From: Agelaius tricolor
Lineage: Eukaryota; Chordata; Aves; Passeriformes; Icteridae
Assembly (NCBI GenBank): GCA_023055355.1
Contig: JALJCS010000015.1
Span: 14,800,501-14,864,500 of the forward strand
Direction of reading: 5' to 3'
DNA: 64,000 nt
The notes beneath the pieces were generated by a model. It did not search any database, was not told the DNA's origin, and was given only the letters and a program-made list of their open reading frames with translations. Made by a program: the position numbers and the translations under genes. Shown piece after piece: positions 1 to 12,394 of the stretch (position 1 is its first letter; each line of letters begins with the position of its first letter).

Positions 1-3000
1 ATCAACCTACTAATGTACAATCCAGGGAGCTCCAAAAATGCAAGGCCCTCTTGTTCTGATCCACTCCAAGGGAACATCCCAAAGGGAGAGTAAGTCACTT
101 CTACTCTCCTTTACTGCAGAGATGATACTGAACTTCTGTTAAATACCTGGTGTATTTTCTGGCATAAAATACCTTGCATGAATTTACACTCCATCAGATC
201 TTTAAGATATGGGCAATGTTTGATAAGCTTGAAGGAAAACAGGCATAAACTGAAAATTTAAAGTGCGTTACATATGCACTGTTGAGGTTAGAACACATGG
301 AAAAAACACACCTGAAGGCTGCCAGAACAATGAGGTGGCTGGATATACAAGACCTACACAGAAGAATTACAGAGTTAGCTGTGAAAAGACCATGGGGAGA
401 TCCTACTGCTACCTTCAAAGGGAAGCAAAGAGAAGATGGAGCCACACTCTTGGAAGCAGAGTCAAAGGACAAGTGCAACATACCAGCTGCAACAATAAGT
501 GGTCAAACACTGGAGTAGGTTGCTCAGAGATGCTGTGGAAATAAAAATATTTCCTAAATACAGCCCTAATTGACCTCATCTAGCATCAGTGCTGGTCCTG
601 CACTGAGTCAGGGGTTGAACAAGAGTACCACAAGAAGTCCTTTCCAACCAAAATTATTTTACCATTCTCTGGCACTACATAAAATGAAGGATATACTTAA
701 ACTTCAAACACAAAACATTGAGACATTTTTCCATCTATGCAGTTATAACTATGATGCTCCTAGGACTGAGATTTACTGGTCTCAGCACTCACTTCCACAC
801 AAGATGTAGAGGCCCTGGAACACTGCTGCAAGCTCTCATATACTGATCAATTCTTCAGCAAATGAACAGATGTACTGTAACTCCTGGCATTCTAATGGGG
901 ACCTGCACTTTCAGAGTGGTGGATATCCAAATCCACCCAGTATAGAACAGCATTAGAAAAGCACAAATATTGTGTTTTATTGTTTAGGAGACAGAGAATC
1001 ACATGTGCTATGAAGTACAAAGATCCACATCAGACAAGAGTCCTATAGGGACTTCAGTAAGAAAAGGATGAAGCAGTACTGACAAGAGACCTCACTACTT
1101 TTTTTATAATTTGCAGGAGCAAACCCAGGTCCACAACGAGTAAACTAATAAAAAAGGAAAAATCTGTCTTTGAAGTACTGAGGGCTACTGTATCCTCTTT
1201 TCCCCAGGATGTTAACAAGAAATTGTATCTTGTCCGATAGGCAACAGGAAAGGTGCCAAAAGGCAGATGGAAACTCTCCCTTGGCTGCCAGCACTGGACA
1301 GCCTGTTTCCAGAGGCAGCACATCATAGTGACCAACAACTGCACTGGATCCAGCACTTCTAACCAGGAAGAGCCAGACTGGTAACACAGCAGGACAAACA
1401 TTCAATGCTCTCTCCTTTGAGAGATGGAGAAATCATCCCTCAGGATTTGTCTGCACAAGCCACTCAAAGCAGATGTCTCCAAAACCATTACAGATGTCAC
1501 ATCAGGCAAGTGAGACATCAAATTATTTCATAGTTGGCTCCACCATACTGTCATGGAAGCTCACAAATTCTTTTTCATGTAGGTCAAAATGCTGGTAGGA
1601 CAAGGAGAGGATGCAGCTGCTTTAACAGGACACACACTACAGGAGCAGAGCATAAAGTAGTCTGGGATGATGTAATGCTCCAGGTAGCTCAGGGCAGGCA
1701 GGAGTCAACAGCAGTCACTCTTTGGCAGGGAGGGGAGAAGAGTATTAATAAATATGGAAGGTAGGCAGGGATCAAGTAACCAATGAGTACCTTTTGAGTA
1801 TTCAGTATTGCCACAGGAAGCGATAAACCTCTCTCCAAAGATCAGAAGTGGCAGTAAGTTATATACTCAGCAGGAATGCTGGATAACACTAACTTCTTCC
1901 ATCCTCCAAAAAGAAAAGAAAAGAAGAAAGGTTTTAATAATCTGATAAACTTTGACTGAAACTACTAGCCTTCAAAAATGTCACTTTTTTTCCAACCTGT
2001 AATCTGGAAACTCCTGAAGTGCCTTTAAGGGGTTTTCTTGCAGTACATACTGAGAAAGCAAAACTGAAGTTTAGACTGCACTTCCACTGCAAACAGGACA
2101 CAGGAGAAAGCTACTGGTTAAAATGTAATACTGTTAACTTATGTCATGGAATTCTACAATCAAAACCAGGGAATATTTTTAATTCCATAGCATTTCCTGC
2201 TTTCATTTTACATCTCTGGATGTTAGAAGTGGTTTCAAGGGAAGAGCTTTGCAAATCAAATACAAGGAGACAGAAAAACCATACAAAAAACTGAAGTAAC
2301 TGGCCAAAAATCACTACTGGTTCTGCTGCAGTGAAAGGCTCTTCCAGGAGCCAGTCCAGCAAAACCATGTCTCTTTCAATATTAAACAATGGGAGAATTC
2401 AATTGCCTGGACAACAATTTTAAACATACAGGGAAGTTTTACAGCTCCATTTCAAAAGAGTAAAAAATGTTTACAAATAGCCAAATGCTGCTATTACTAC
2501 TTGTGCTCTTGGCTTCCCTCATAGAACGCCTCTACTTACCCCAAAATATTTTGGGGCATGGTTCCATGAAGGCCCAAATCAAACTTGAGGCAGCATTTTT
2601 TCCACATCCACTTATATGCCATTGCTCTCATGAAGCAAATTCTGCTGACCAGTTCATCACCTGGGGATGCAACTGCCAGCACACATGTGGAAGGAGATGG
2701 GGTCACAACAATCCTGATGCAAGCCAACCTAATTTTCCAGGGAAGCCTTGACTTTCACCTCCCTAAATGCTTTGGTGTTTATTCCCAAAATAACAAGAAT
2801 TGTAAATTTCCTTGTATAGCTTTTATCAATAGGTTGGGAAAAATGAAAAAAATTCCTTTATCCAACATGAGCATAAAAAAAAGCCCTACAAGGACAGATC
2901 ACTGTCCATTTAGTGCAGCAGGAAACAGTGAGTAGGAGAGCAATCAGTCATGTCTGTGGTTTACCATGATTATCCCAACATCCAGTCAGGGGATTAGGGA

Positions 3001-6000
3001 TCATTGCCTCTGGATTTGTGGATCCCCTTCTGAACCTACAGTGTCTCCACAGTCTCTTACCAAAACAGGTTTCCCATCAATTGTGGTGTATTTACCTCAT
3101 TTTTTACTCCTATAAACTATAGGCTCACCACAAAACTCCCTACATTTACTCAAGAAGTTGGCCTTGTGTGAAGCACAGCAGCCAGACTGGGCACAGACTG
3201 AGTTCTGTGAAGAGCTCAAGGGGCAGCAGCAGAGTGACACCATTCACCTTCTTATGAACAGCCAGGAAAAACCAGAATTGCCAAACCCATCATCATGTGC
3301 TTCTGTTGAAATTACCACACAAAGGAGCACATGGATTACAAGCAAGTTTGCTCTGTAGGTCTGAGTTCTCAAGATTACATATCCCCTTTCCACCTTTTTA
3401 AATTAAGATGTGAAAAAAACCCTTAGCTTCCAGCAATCTCCACCTAGAGATGCTTATGCCACCATCAAGCTATTCACTGTAACATCCCTGAGAGCTCAGA
3501 AAGTGTCAAACATGTGTGTCAAATCTCCACACATGAGGCATTAACACAAAATTTTATGGAGCAATGTTTTCTTTAGTGGATTCAATAAAAATCACCTTGC
3601 TTCACCCTCTGTGCATTTTCCATGCTTAGAACCAGGAAGGAAGAACTCCTTTGCTGATACAAAGACTGTCTGGGCAGCAGTGCCTGTGCCAAGGTCCTTG
3701 GGCTGCTTGGTAGGCAGAGAGCTGGACATGAGCCAGCAGCTTGTCCTGGCAGCAGAGAAGTAACATTTATCTTTCCAACAGCTCCCCAGTGCCACAGCCT
3801 CAGATCAGGATGTATTAGTCACAAGTCTGGACCGAGTTTTCAGGACACTATTTGACACATCTCCAATATATATCAATATCTGCTTATTTTCCCCCCATTC
3901 AGAACTGGTTTGATCATATTCTTGATTGAAAAGGAAAAGTCCTAAACCTCTCTCTGCTCAAAAAGAGGAAAGGTGGATCAAGAGAAAGAGAAGACGAGGT
4001 GCTATCCAACCTTTTCTTTAGCATCCCCGGTTTATCACCAAGCCTGACCTCTCATGAATGACAGTTCTCTAAATATACATGAAACAAGAAAAGGTCAGCA
4101 CCTTGCAGCTAGCTGAAGCAATTTTCAGGGTTTTTTTTCCCCACAATCTTGATTCAAAGATGTTAAGAACTAAAGAAATATATGACTGCTCTTGATATCA
4201 ATCCATTAGTTAACCACTCTCCCTGTGAGGAACTTAAACCTTTTAATTTGAACTTATTGGGTTACAAATTCATATTGTGTTTGTCAGCAACATTAGAACA
4301 AGATCACTAATCACTAATATCCAGTATTATTTTGTAAGGGACATATCTGAGGACTCTCATCAAGTCACTTCAGTTTTGATGAGAAGCTGCTCATGTTTAA
4401 CATTTTACTGCATGGCAAGCAACACAGTTTTCTATCAAACTGGAGATGAATCCCTTTTCACACAATAATTGTTGGAGGGTTTTGAGTGCTGAGGCCAAAA
4501 CCATATGTAGGATTTTGGGAATGACTTCATCCCATCCCACAAGATGGGCAAGAACACACCCATGCTTATTCCACTAATGCACTGAAGAACCACATTAGGT
4601 TCTTTGTCACAGCATCACCTTGGAAACTCGTGTTTATGCTGTTTATTCACTATGACTCCAAAACACACTTCAATCACTGCTTTCTAGGATACCACGTGCC
4701 TTGATTTAAATTCAGCTGGAATACCTGGTTCCCAGGTGCACAGCTTTACATGTAGCAGCCTTAGCACACACTGGACTGGATTTACTCCACCTGACAATCA
4801 CAATGGCTGCCTTAGTGCCCAGTGATTTTCCATAAGTCAAAAGTTTATAATGAACAAGTTTTTAAATACATTTTTCATCAACAAAATCATTAATGAAAAT
4901 AAATTGTGACAAGCAATTACTAGTTTTTGCTGAATATCCATGGAAACTATTCACTCTTGTACACCCCCAGATTAATCCTGAACTAAATGGCATTTACTGA
5001 TACTCAGTACTAATATTAATATACAGTAAGGTCATCAAGATCAAGTCCTTTAAAAAGTCAAGAAATAAATTTAACAAGCTCTTGTTTTCTTAAAGCCTTT
5101 GTTAGTGGGATTAACACTTTTCTCTACTTTAACTAAATTCTGTACTAAGAATAAATGGGAGAGCTGGTAATAATGTGAACTACATGTGTGTTAACACCAT
5201 GCAGAGCTAGTCAAACACCCAAGGTGTTTTGGGCACCTGCCACCCTCCCTGCACAGCCATGTTCATCCACTCCACCTCCTTTTAGAACTGACACATCAGC
5301 ACTTCTCTGACCTCCTGGAATTTCACTACTGCTCCAAAGTGCATTGACTATAAACATCCCTTCCAATACTGCAGTTAAAAATATTCCAGTGGTGAAAAAT
5401 ATACCAATATGCCAAGGTAAATGTCTCTCTCACCTCCCAATGTACTCTGGTGGAGAGCAGTTTTAAAGACTTTTTGTGTTAAGTTTTGGCTTGTGTTTGT
5501 TTTTTTTAATATACTTTACCTGTGGATGTTTGAGACATATACAGGCTTCTAATGATGATGCATTATTAATACAGACAGGGGTACAATTCACATGCCAAAC
5601 AATCTGGGATTTGCCTTCTGTTTTGCCAGAATTTGACAAATGCAATGATGTCAACAAATTTTTTTACAGTATGGGAAAAAAATATGCAAAACAAGATTTT
5701 CAGTTTAAGATGAACTTACTTAACCCTGTCTTTACATTTGAGCAAAGCTTTCCAGTGAAACCCGTGAAGCTTTAGAAATTTCATGAGTTTGCAGCTATAG
5801 CAGAACAGATAAGATGCTGCTGCTGACTGACATAACAATATGTATCTGGGCAGGCTACTTGCACTACAGGAGAAAAAAACACCTTGTAGTTCAGCTTGCT
5901 GCACTGCTACCATTACACAAGCCCTTGCTGGTGCCACTAGTCAGAATATTAACTGATCACTGCCCTTGTTTTTTTAAATAATTTCAAACATTCCTGGCCT

Positions 6001-9000
6001 CACCTCTTAACATGAGCCCCACACAGCGCACTGAAATCCTCAGGTAGCTGACAGTAAACTGTGGGAGGGCTTGAACTGAGGGGGGATCTCTAAAAACAAA
6101 CCTTTACAGAAGAAATGCAGCTCTATCTATGACTCAAAACTTCACCTGTAGGGATAGTTAGAGAATAATGCTTCGGGAGTCCATTCTATCAGAGATGTCC
6201 CCTAAGTCAATGCACGTTAACTGCGCCATTCTTGAGAGCTGGCTCTGCACTACTTCTCTTTTCACCTGTTAAGAACCACATTGGAAGGAAATTAAGATTT
6301 TATAGCTTCCAAGTTTTTACAATACTGAGGAAAACTTCACTTTAGCTTTAATTTACATTAGATACCCAAACTGAGTTGTTCTGTGTACAGTTACTTAAAT
6401 GTTAACATGATCTGAAACATAAAACTCCCTACTCACCTTCTGTTTATTCTGCTCTTCTTTTTGAGGTTATTTTTGTTAATCAGAGAAAAACAGATCACTC
6501 AGCTGAGCAGCAACTCTTTAGTTTTCATATTAAATATGTCTGCAATAAGCATACCTCACTTAATTCCTAAAGACTGATGAATTATTGGAGAGATCTGGGA
6601 GAAGCAGCAGAACAGGGTGTTGTAAATGAAATTCAAATATTATTCAGCACAATGAAAAGCAGTATTTTTAGCTACAGTCAGGACAGATTCTTTCTAAGTT
6701 TCAGTAAAAAACCCAAAAGAACAAGTGCCACGTATGATCTGAGCCATTGTTACCAACACTAAATATAAACAACAAAAGGGAATTTCCTGGATCTGTGTGT
6801 CTCTAAGACCATGTAGGTTACAGAGTAGCAGAGCTTGATACTATATTGACATTTCAAGGTTTAGTATAACAAAGAGTGAACTGGGCATCTGAACCAAAGC
6901 CAAATGGATGAACAGGGGTTTACAGCTAAGCAAATGAATCAGTACAGTTCAGTAAGTTATCACACACAAAACAAGCAGTCAAAGCTTTAGTTTCTTTCAG
7001 CTCTTGTCAGTGTGTGTCCTCGTGTTCAGGTAAAGCAGTGGCTGCTCCCTTTTACACACATTTCTAGAGCACCTACAAGCACATTTGAGATCCTAAAGCT
7101 TATTACTCCCTCGAGCATTCCCTCTCTGGTAAAGAGGTAAGAGAAGCTAAAGTTGGCAGGATGGGGAATTAGGGAGTTTTTATGCAAATATAATCAATAA
7201 CATAGCTGAAAGAGCTCATGAACAAAAAACTGCTTGGACAGAGCAGGGAGAGCTATCCAGAGGTCAGTGGAGCCTGTTTAAATACGAGGGATAAGTCCAA
7301 GGAATAGGCTGGCTTTGGTCCAAGAACAGACAGGCCTAATAATATTCAACATCCAACTTCCAAAAATCCAGAAAAGCAGGAGTTCTTGGACATGAAGTCC
7401 TGAGGGGAGGAGAAGAAATTAAATTCTAGAGTAGGCTGTGCACAGAAATTCCTTAGCAAGTTAGTAATCCCATACAATTAGATTTCTCAGGTAAATGCTG
7501 AATAAAGTCAAGAATAACACGGGTCAGCTTCTGGCATTTCAAGACACAGCCCTGGGAGCGCGGCAGGCGGGTATCAACCTGCAGCCCCAAGAGCTGGTGA
7601 GGATGCACACAAATTAGCTACAGATCACAGTCAAGATCCAGCCTGCTCACATGAAAACAGCTCTTGAAATAGCTCCTTCCCTCAGAAACTCTGCAGGCAC
7701 AAGTCACCAGCAAACTTAACGCTGTAGTGACAGTTCTCCAAGCTCTGTCTGAAATGGACGAGCCTTGCTGTATTATTTCAGTTGCAGGGCCACTGGAGGC
7801 TACAGGAACTCGAGTTTTGCACGTTTTGCTCAAATATTACTCCTCAAAAATACCCCACAAAGTTTCTTGAACTTTTCTGTGCATCCTAATAACCATCCAT
7901 GCAGAGCGGATGACCTTAAAACTGAGCTAGCCCTAGACATCCAGAAGAAAAACAAAATGGAAGTAAAAATCCATCAACCTAGAAAAAAAAAGGCAGCAAG
8001 CATTGCTTTGCCCTTATACTAAAATTCAGTTCTGCTGATGTCTTCAACACTGAAGGAAAGTGTTAGGGGGATCGTTTAAGTAAGAACAGCTTGAATACAG
8101 CACAGAATTATTTCCAATACTCAACGGGCTCCTCAAATTCAACAGGCTCGGCAGAAGATTAATAACCTGGAGAATTTGAGAAGATATTTACACACTTCCT
8201 GCACTGAAACAAAAAGACGTACACTGGAAGTGGTAAACAGTGTTTTAGATGCAGTGTTTTAACGACACCTCTGGAGTTTATTACTAGGATTCAGTAACTG
8301 GTCAGAGATGAGGAACAGCCATGCATGTATTTAAGGGGAGAAATGCTCGGCAAAAAAATAGGAAGTCACAAACAGGAAAACGAGCTCATTTTCACCAACA
8401 GGCAAGTCCTAAGGATCACACTGAACGGAGAAGGATCCATACCACACGACAAAACCCTTCTACCGAAGTCATTTCACAAGGTTAACACAAGGCCAAATCC
8501 GATACCATATAAACATATATTCTAAAGAAATCTAAAGCTGATATAGAGAACAAACAGCAAAGCGTTTGGACACAGAGCATGTGCGGTTTCCTCCTCTGCA
8601 TCACAAAAAGAATCGGGTTTTGTGCTTCCCCCCCCAAGCAGCACAGACCCATGGAAGGGAGGGAATAAGGCCGTCCTTTGCCATGAGATTTCGGGCTCCA
8701 TCCCCGGGCAAGCGCCCGGCTCCGGAGGCCCGAGAGGTTCGCGGGGAGGTGCCCCGCGAGTCGGGCAGCCGGGCCAGGTCCCAGCAAGTGACACAGCTGC
8801 TCGGTGGCAGCCCAGGTGCTCCCGATCGGAGCCCGAAGCCCCGTGGGGACCCCGGGCCCGAAGTGGGGTGGCGGGGACGGGACGGGGGGGGGAAGGGCGG
8901 ACACAGAACGGCGGGGCCGCCGCGCTCCGGGAGCGGCGCGGGGGGTGCGGGGGGGCTGCCGGCCGGTCACCGCGGCGAGAGCGGGCGCCCCCCAGCCGTG

Positions 9001-9649
9001 CCCGCCCCGGTGCTGCTGCATGGCGCTGCTCAGCCTGCCTTGCAGAGGGAGCTCGAGTCCCGCTCTGCGCCTCGCAGCGCCTCTCACTCCGCCGCACACG
9101 CCAGCGCAGCGAGGCGGCGGCCGGCGGGAGCGGGACACGCAGCCGTCCCCGCGGGCAGCGCCCGGCCGGACAGCGCGGCAGGACACGGGCGGCGGGCGGA
9201 GGGCGCCGGGCGAGCCCCGCGGAGGTGCGAGAAAGGAGAGGGAGCGGTAGCGGGGCGGGAGGGGAGCGGGCCCGGCGGGGCGGGGGAGGGGGGGGAAGGA
9301 AGGGACGTGCGGGACGGGAAGGGAAGGGAGGGGGCGGTAATGGGGCGGTTAATCAGCGCCGGTGGCGCGGTGGAGGAGACAAAGGAAAGAAAATGGAGTC
9401 GGGGCCGGCGGGTGGCGGCGGCCGCGGAGGGAAGGAGGGCGGGCGGCCCGGGCGGTGCCGCAGCCCAGCGCCGCGCTGTGGGGAATGGCGGCGGTGGCGG
9501 CGGCGGCGGCGCGGGGACGGTAGAGGGAGACAAAGCCCCCCTTGCTGCCCCGGCGGCGGCCGCTGCGGGGCCCCAGCCGCGCCGGAGCCCCATCGTGACA
9601 CCTAGAGGCCGGAGAACGCGACTGCAAACCCCCCGCCGCCGCCGCTTAC
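1..9649 (-). other. CTCF: Putative CTCF intron 1 (partial), non-coding
   Basis: This AT-rich stretch follows the donor of the CpG-island first exon on the minus strand and contains no convincing coding exon, RNA gene or full repeat. Short open frames are scattered on both strands, with no family resemblance and no codon bias. I read it as the 5' part of the long first intron of CTCF, from the position and strand of the promoter next to RIPOR1. The last kilobase (about 8.65 to 9.65 kb) is CpG-island sequence that continues into the intron. The CTCF coding exons would lie beyond position 1, so the identity rests on synteny and promoter motifs, not on protein sequence. Confidence 0.55.
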
Positions 9650-9845
9650 CTGCGCCCCGCGCCCCGCCGAGCTCCCTCCGGCCGCCGGGCCCCGCCGCCG
9701 CCCCGCGCCGCCCGCGGGCCCCGCGGAGGAGCCGCCGCGCCCCGCACGCCCCGCCGCGGCCGCCGCCGCTTTAAGCGCCCCGGCACCAGCCCCGCGGTTT
9801 AATCGCTCCACAGTCGCTTTCGGACACAAAATGGCGGCGGGCGGG
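9650..9845 (-). other. CTCF: Putative non-coding first exon of CTCF
   Basis: On the minus strand the GC-rich sequence ends in a strong donor, CAG|GTAAGC, at 9650/9649. The upstream end is estimated from the GCCGCCATTTTGTGTCC element at about 9822-9838, a YY1-type site often found at the start of TATA-less promoters; the exact start is not visible. No open reading frame with a family match crosses it, so it is taken as 5' untranslated. It lies downstream of RIPOR1 on the same strand, as CTCF does in human. CTCF is the 11-zinc-finger insulator protein that anchors chromatin loops. The splice signal is seen directly; the gene name is inferred. Confidence 0.55.
9828..9838 (+). promoter_or_regulatory. 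YY1-type site in CpG island
   Basis: AAAATGGCGGC matches the extended YY1 consensus (AANATGGCGGC). It sits at the presumed transcription start of the minus-strand CTCF first exon. Such sites at the start of TATA-less genes commonly direct initiation. Confidence 0.5.
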
Positions 9846-10096
9846 GCACAGTGCGCACGCGCCACCCAGCGCGGCTCTGCCGCGGCCGCCGGCCCGGGCG
9901 GGGGGGAAAGGGGGGGCGGGGGGGGGGCCGGCGCGCGCGGGGAAGCGGCCGCGCGGGGCAGGCTGGGAGCGGCGGGCGGGGCGGGGCGGGGCGAGAGCTG
10001 GGAGGGGAGCAAGGGCGCGAGTCGCGCGCCAACTTCAAACGCGCGGGGCCCGCGGCGTCACCCGGCGCGCGCCTGTGCGTGCGTGCGTCACCGCGT

Positions 10097-10102
10097 CACG
10101 TG
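10097..10102. promoter_or_regulatory. E-box CACGTG
   Basis: A palindromic CACGTG within GCGTCACGTGCC, about 260 bp upstream of the presumed CTCF start. It fits USF, MYC/MAX or TFE-family factors. A six-base match is weak alone, but it lies in the island's upstream flank. Confidence 0.35.
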
Positions 10103-10271
10103 CCGCTGAGGGGCGGGCGGCGGGGGGGGGCCGGAGGCAGCGCCCCTCCCTCCCCTCAGGGCTGCGCGCGGGCCGGCGTGAGGGGAGCGCTGGGGAGCTC
10201 CTGTGTTAGTACTGCCCCGAGATCCCGACAGCGGCGGGCAGTCCCAGCTCTGCACGCCGCTGCTCAGCCGG

Positions 10272-10412
10272 AACTGACCCTTCACCTCAGTCAAAAGTGA
10301 CCCCTTCGCCTCAGCCAAAAGTGACCCACTCACCTCAGCCAAAACTGCCCCTTCACCTCTGCAAAACTGCCCCTTCACCTCAGCCAAAACTGACCCCTTC
10401 ACCTCTGCAAAA
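10272..10412. repeat. Minisatellite, unit about 25 bp
   Basis: About six imperfect tandem copies of a unit like CCTTCACCTCAGCCAAAACTG, with AGTGACCC and CTGCAAAACT variants. It lies at the edge of the CTCF CpG island. Confidence 0.75.
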
Positions 10413-10644
10413 CTTCCAAAGCAGGAGGCTGTGCCTCAGCTCCGTGGGAAGGAGCTCCTCAGGAGAATAAGGCCACAGAGAAAGTCCATCCTCTGTGCTG
10501 AGGAGGGATTTGGCCTGGTTGAAAGTCCCAAACTGTCCTTAAGCTGGAAGAGGAGTCAGTACAATCTTGAATTAATCAGCAGGAAGGTCATAGGACAGTT
10601 TTGTAAATACCAACAATTGTCTGGAATTGGGGTCTACAGGGGAA

Positions 10645-11021
10645 ACCATGTGAGGAGTGGCTGAGGGCACTTGGCTTGTTCAGCCTGGAACAGGATGCTG
10701 AGGGCAGAGCTCACTGTGGGTTTCAGTGGTGGCTGCTCCCTGTGACCAGTGACAGAACCTGAGGGAACAGCATGGAACTGTGTCAAGGGGAGTGAAGCTG
10801 GGTATTAGGTTCTTCACCCAGAGGGTGGCCAGGTACTGGAACAGGCTCCCCAGGGATGTGGTCACAGCACCAGGCCTGACAGTTCAAGAAGCATTTGGAC
10901 AACATCAGGCATGTGGTGTGATTCTAGGGGATGTCCTGTGCAGGGCCAACATTTGGACGTGATGATCCTTGTGGATCCCTTCCAACTCAGGAGATCCTAG
11001 GATTCCACAATTCTGTGATTT
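10645..11021 (+). mobile_element. CR1 LINE fragment (3' end)
   Basis: The sequence carries typical avian CR1 phrases, including the GAACAGGCTCCCCAGGGATG and CCCTTCCAACTC blocks. It ends in the CR1 tail ATTCCACAATTCTGTGATTT at about 11002-11021, which places the 3' end on the plus strand. It is truncated at the 5' side, as nearly all CR1 copies are. Confidence 0.85.
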
Positions 11022-12200
11022 AAGATGGTGTTTTCCTGTTGTTTTTAAGGACCTTAGGCTTGCCAAGCTCATAATCAAGTAGGACAAACCAGCTCCAGTC
11101 AGCTTCAGCACAGCAGGAATGGTAGATGTGCTGCCAGGTGTTCAGTAGGGAGCTTCTGGGAAAGTCAGAAAGGTTGATTTCCATCAGAAGTTAGACACCA
11201 TGGTGTTTTCTGTCCACAGCTTATCCCCAAAAGGTGAAAAGAGCTACAACACTCTTGGTGAAATGCATGAGTGAGGATACTCAGGGGCTTGCCTGTCTTT
11301 TATTTGCTGCAGTCTCCTGAGTTGCTGAATCTTCTGGGTTTAACATATTTTCTCATCTCCAGCAGTGCTGTAGCAGCCCCAGAGCTGATTGACAGGCAAG
11401 CTGAGGAGAGGAGAATTCTATGAGCTCAAGCTGCATCCTCTTGGTATTTTCTTACCATAAATCCATGTGAAATGGAGCAAGAGTAATGGGTTAAAATATT
11501 AATAGTTCAAAAATCAGACGCATTGGAAGGAAGCTGCATTTTTTTTTTCTCTTACTCCATCAGTTGCTGGAGGACAATAAGGCCAGGAATTCAGAGAGAA
11601 ATCTAAATGTAAAGAAACCCCAACACAAACCTGTGGTGGGAGTTTTAAGGCTGTTAGAATTGAAATCCATGTTAAAAATCTTTCCTCCAATTTGTGCCTC
11701 TTTAGATATCACTGCAGGTTGGGGTAAAAGCTGTTCAACAGCCCAGGCCTTACCACAACCTGCTTAACAAGTGACAAACCCATCAGAAAAACATTAGCAT
11801 ACATTAGCATGTGTAAACTGTCCCTTAAATGCTGGTATGAATAATGGTGATGCCTTGCTGAGCTGTGCTGTGGAGAGGAGGGTCCCTCTGCCAGGGCAGT
11901 TGGGCTGAGAGTGAGATCAGGCCCTGACCCGGCTTTACGGGTTTCTCCTGCTTAAGCCTAAGCTCTCTCGAGTCCTTGCAAAGCAGCAGAGCACCGTGGG
12001 CTGTGTTCTGAGTACCAGTACTCCTTTGGAGGTTGTTGACAACCCAGAACAAGTTTCCTTCTCAGGATCATGACAGCAAGATAAGTCCATTAGCCTGTTT
12101 CAGTGGGGCATTGGCAGCTTACCGAGGAGCCAGAGGGGATGAGCTGTGTGGGTGCAGCTTTGGCTGAAGGAGAAATAAATTATCTACAAAGCAATGGTAA
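11022..12200. other. Intergenic, no feature seen
   Basis: Moderately AT-rich sequence between a CR1 copy and a tandem duplication. I see no coding exon, RNA or regulatory signal that I would defend. Confidence 0.5.
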
Positions 12201-12394
12201 AAAGCGGCCATTAATTATAAGAGGTGATGGTGTAGCCCACAACCATGAGCTCCTGGGTCTTCATTGCATGAGAAATTTGAATAATCAAAACAATATCCAC
12301 AAAGTGGCCATTAATTTAAGAGGTGGTGTAGCCCACAACTGTGAGCTCCGTGGTTTTCATTGCATGAGAAATTTGAATAATCGAAACAATATCC
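12201..12394. repeat. Direct tandem duplication of about 100 bp
   Basis: Unit one (12201-12300) begins AAAGCGGCCATTAATT and ends AATATCCAC. Unit two (12301-12394) begins AAAGTGGCCATTAATT and ends AATATCC. They share long identical blocks such as TTGCATGAGAAATTTGAATAA and differ by scattered substitutions and a short deletion, so the duplication is fairly recent. Confidence 0.85.

Larger units (their letters stand above)
8650..10200. promoter_or_regulatory. CTCF: CpG island promoter, putative CTCF
   Basis: About 1.5 kb of very high G+C content with dense CpG. It holds GC boxes, a YY1-type AAAATGGCGGC at 9828-9838, an E-box CACGTG at 10097-10102 and long G runs at 9896-9928. There is no TATA box near the presumed start. 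YY1 and USF-type E-box control of the CTCF promoter is something I recall from the literature on vertebrate CTCF, not something shown here. The island extends to both sides, so weak transcription towards the plus strand is possible, but I see no plus-strand gene. Confidence 0.7.

Noticed and set aside
8482..10300. Very long open frames on both strands, up to 402 codons
   Set aside because: They are an effect of extreme G+C: stop codons are rare, the products are Arg, Gly, Pro and Ala-rich low complexity, and several frames overlap.
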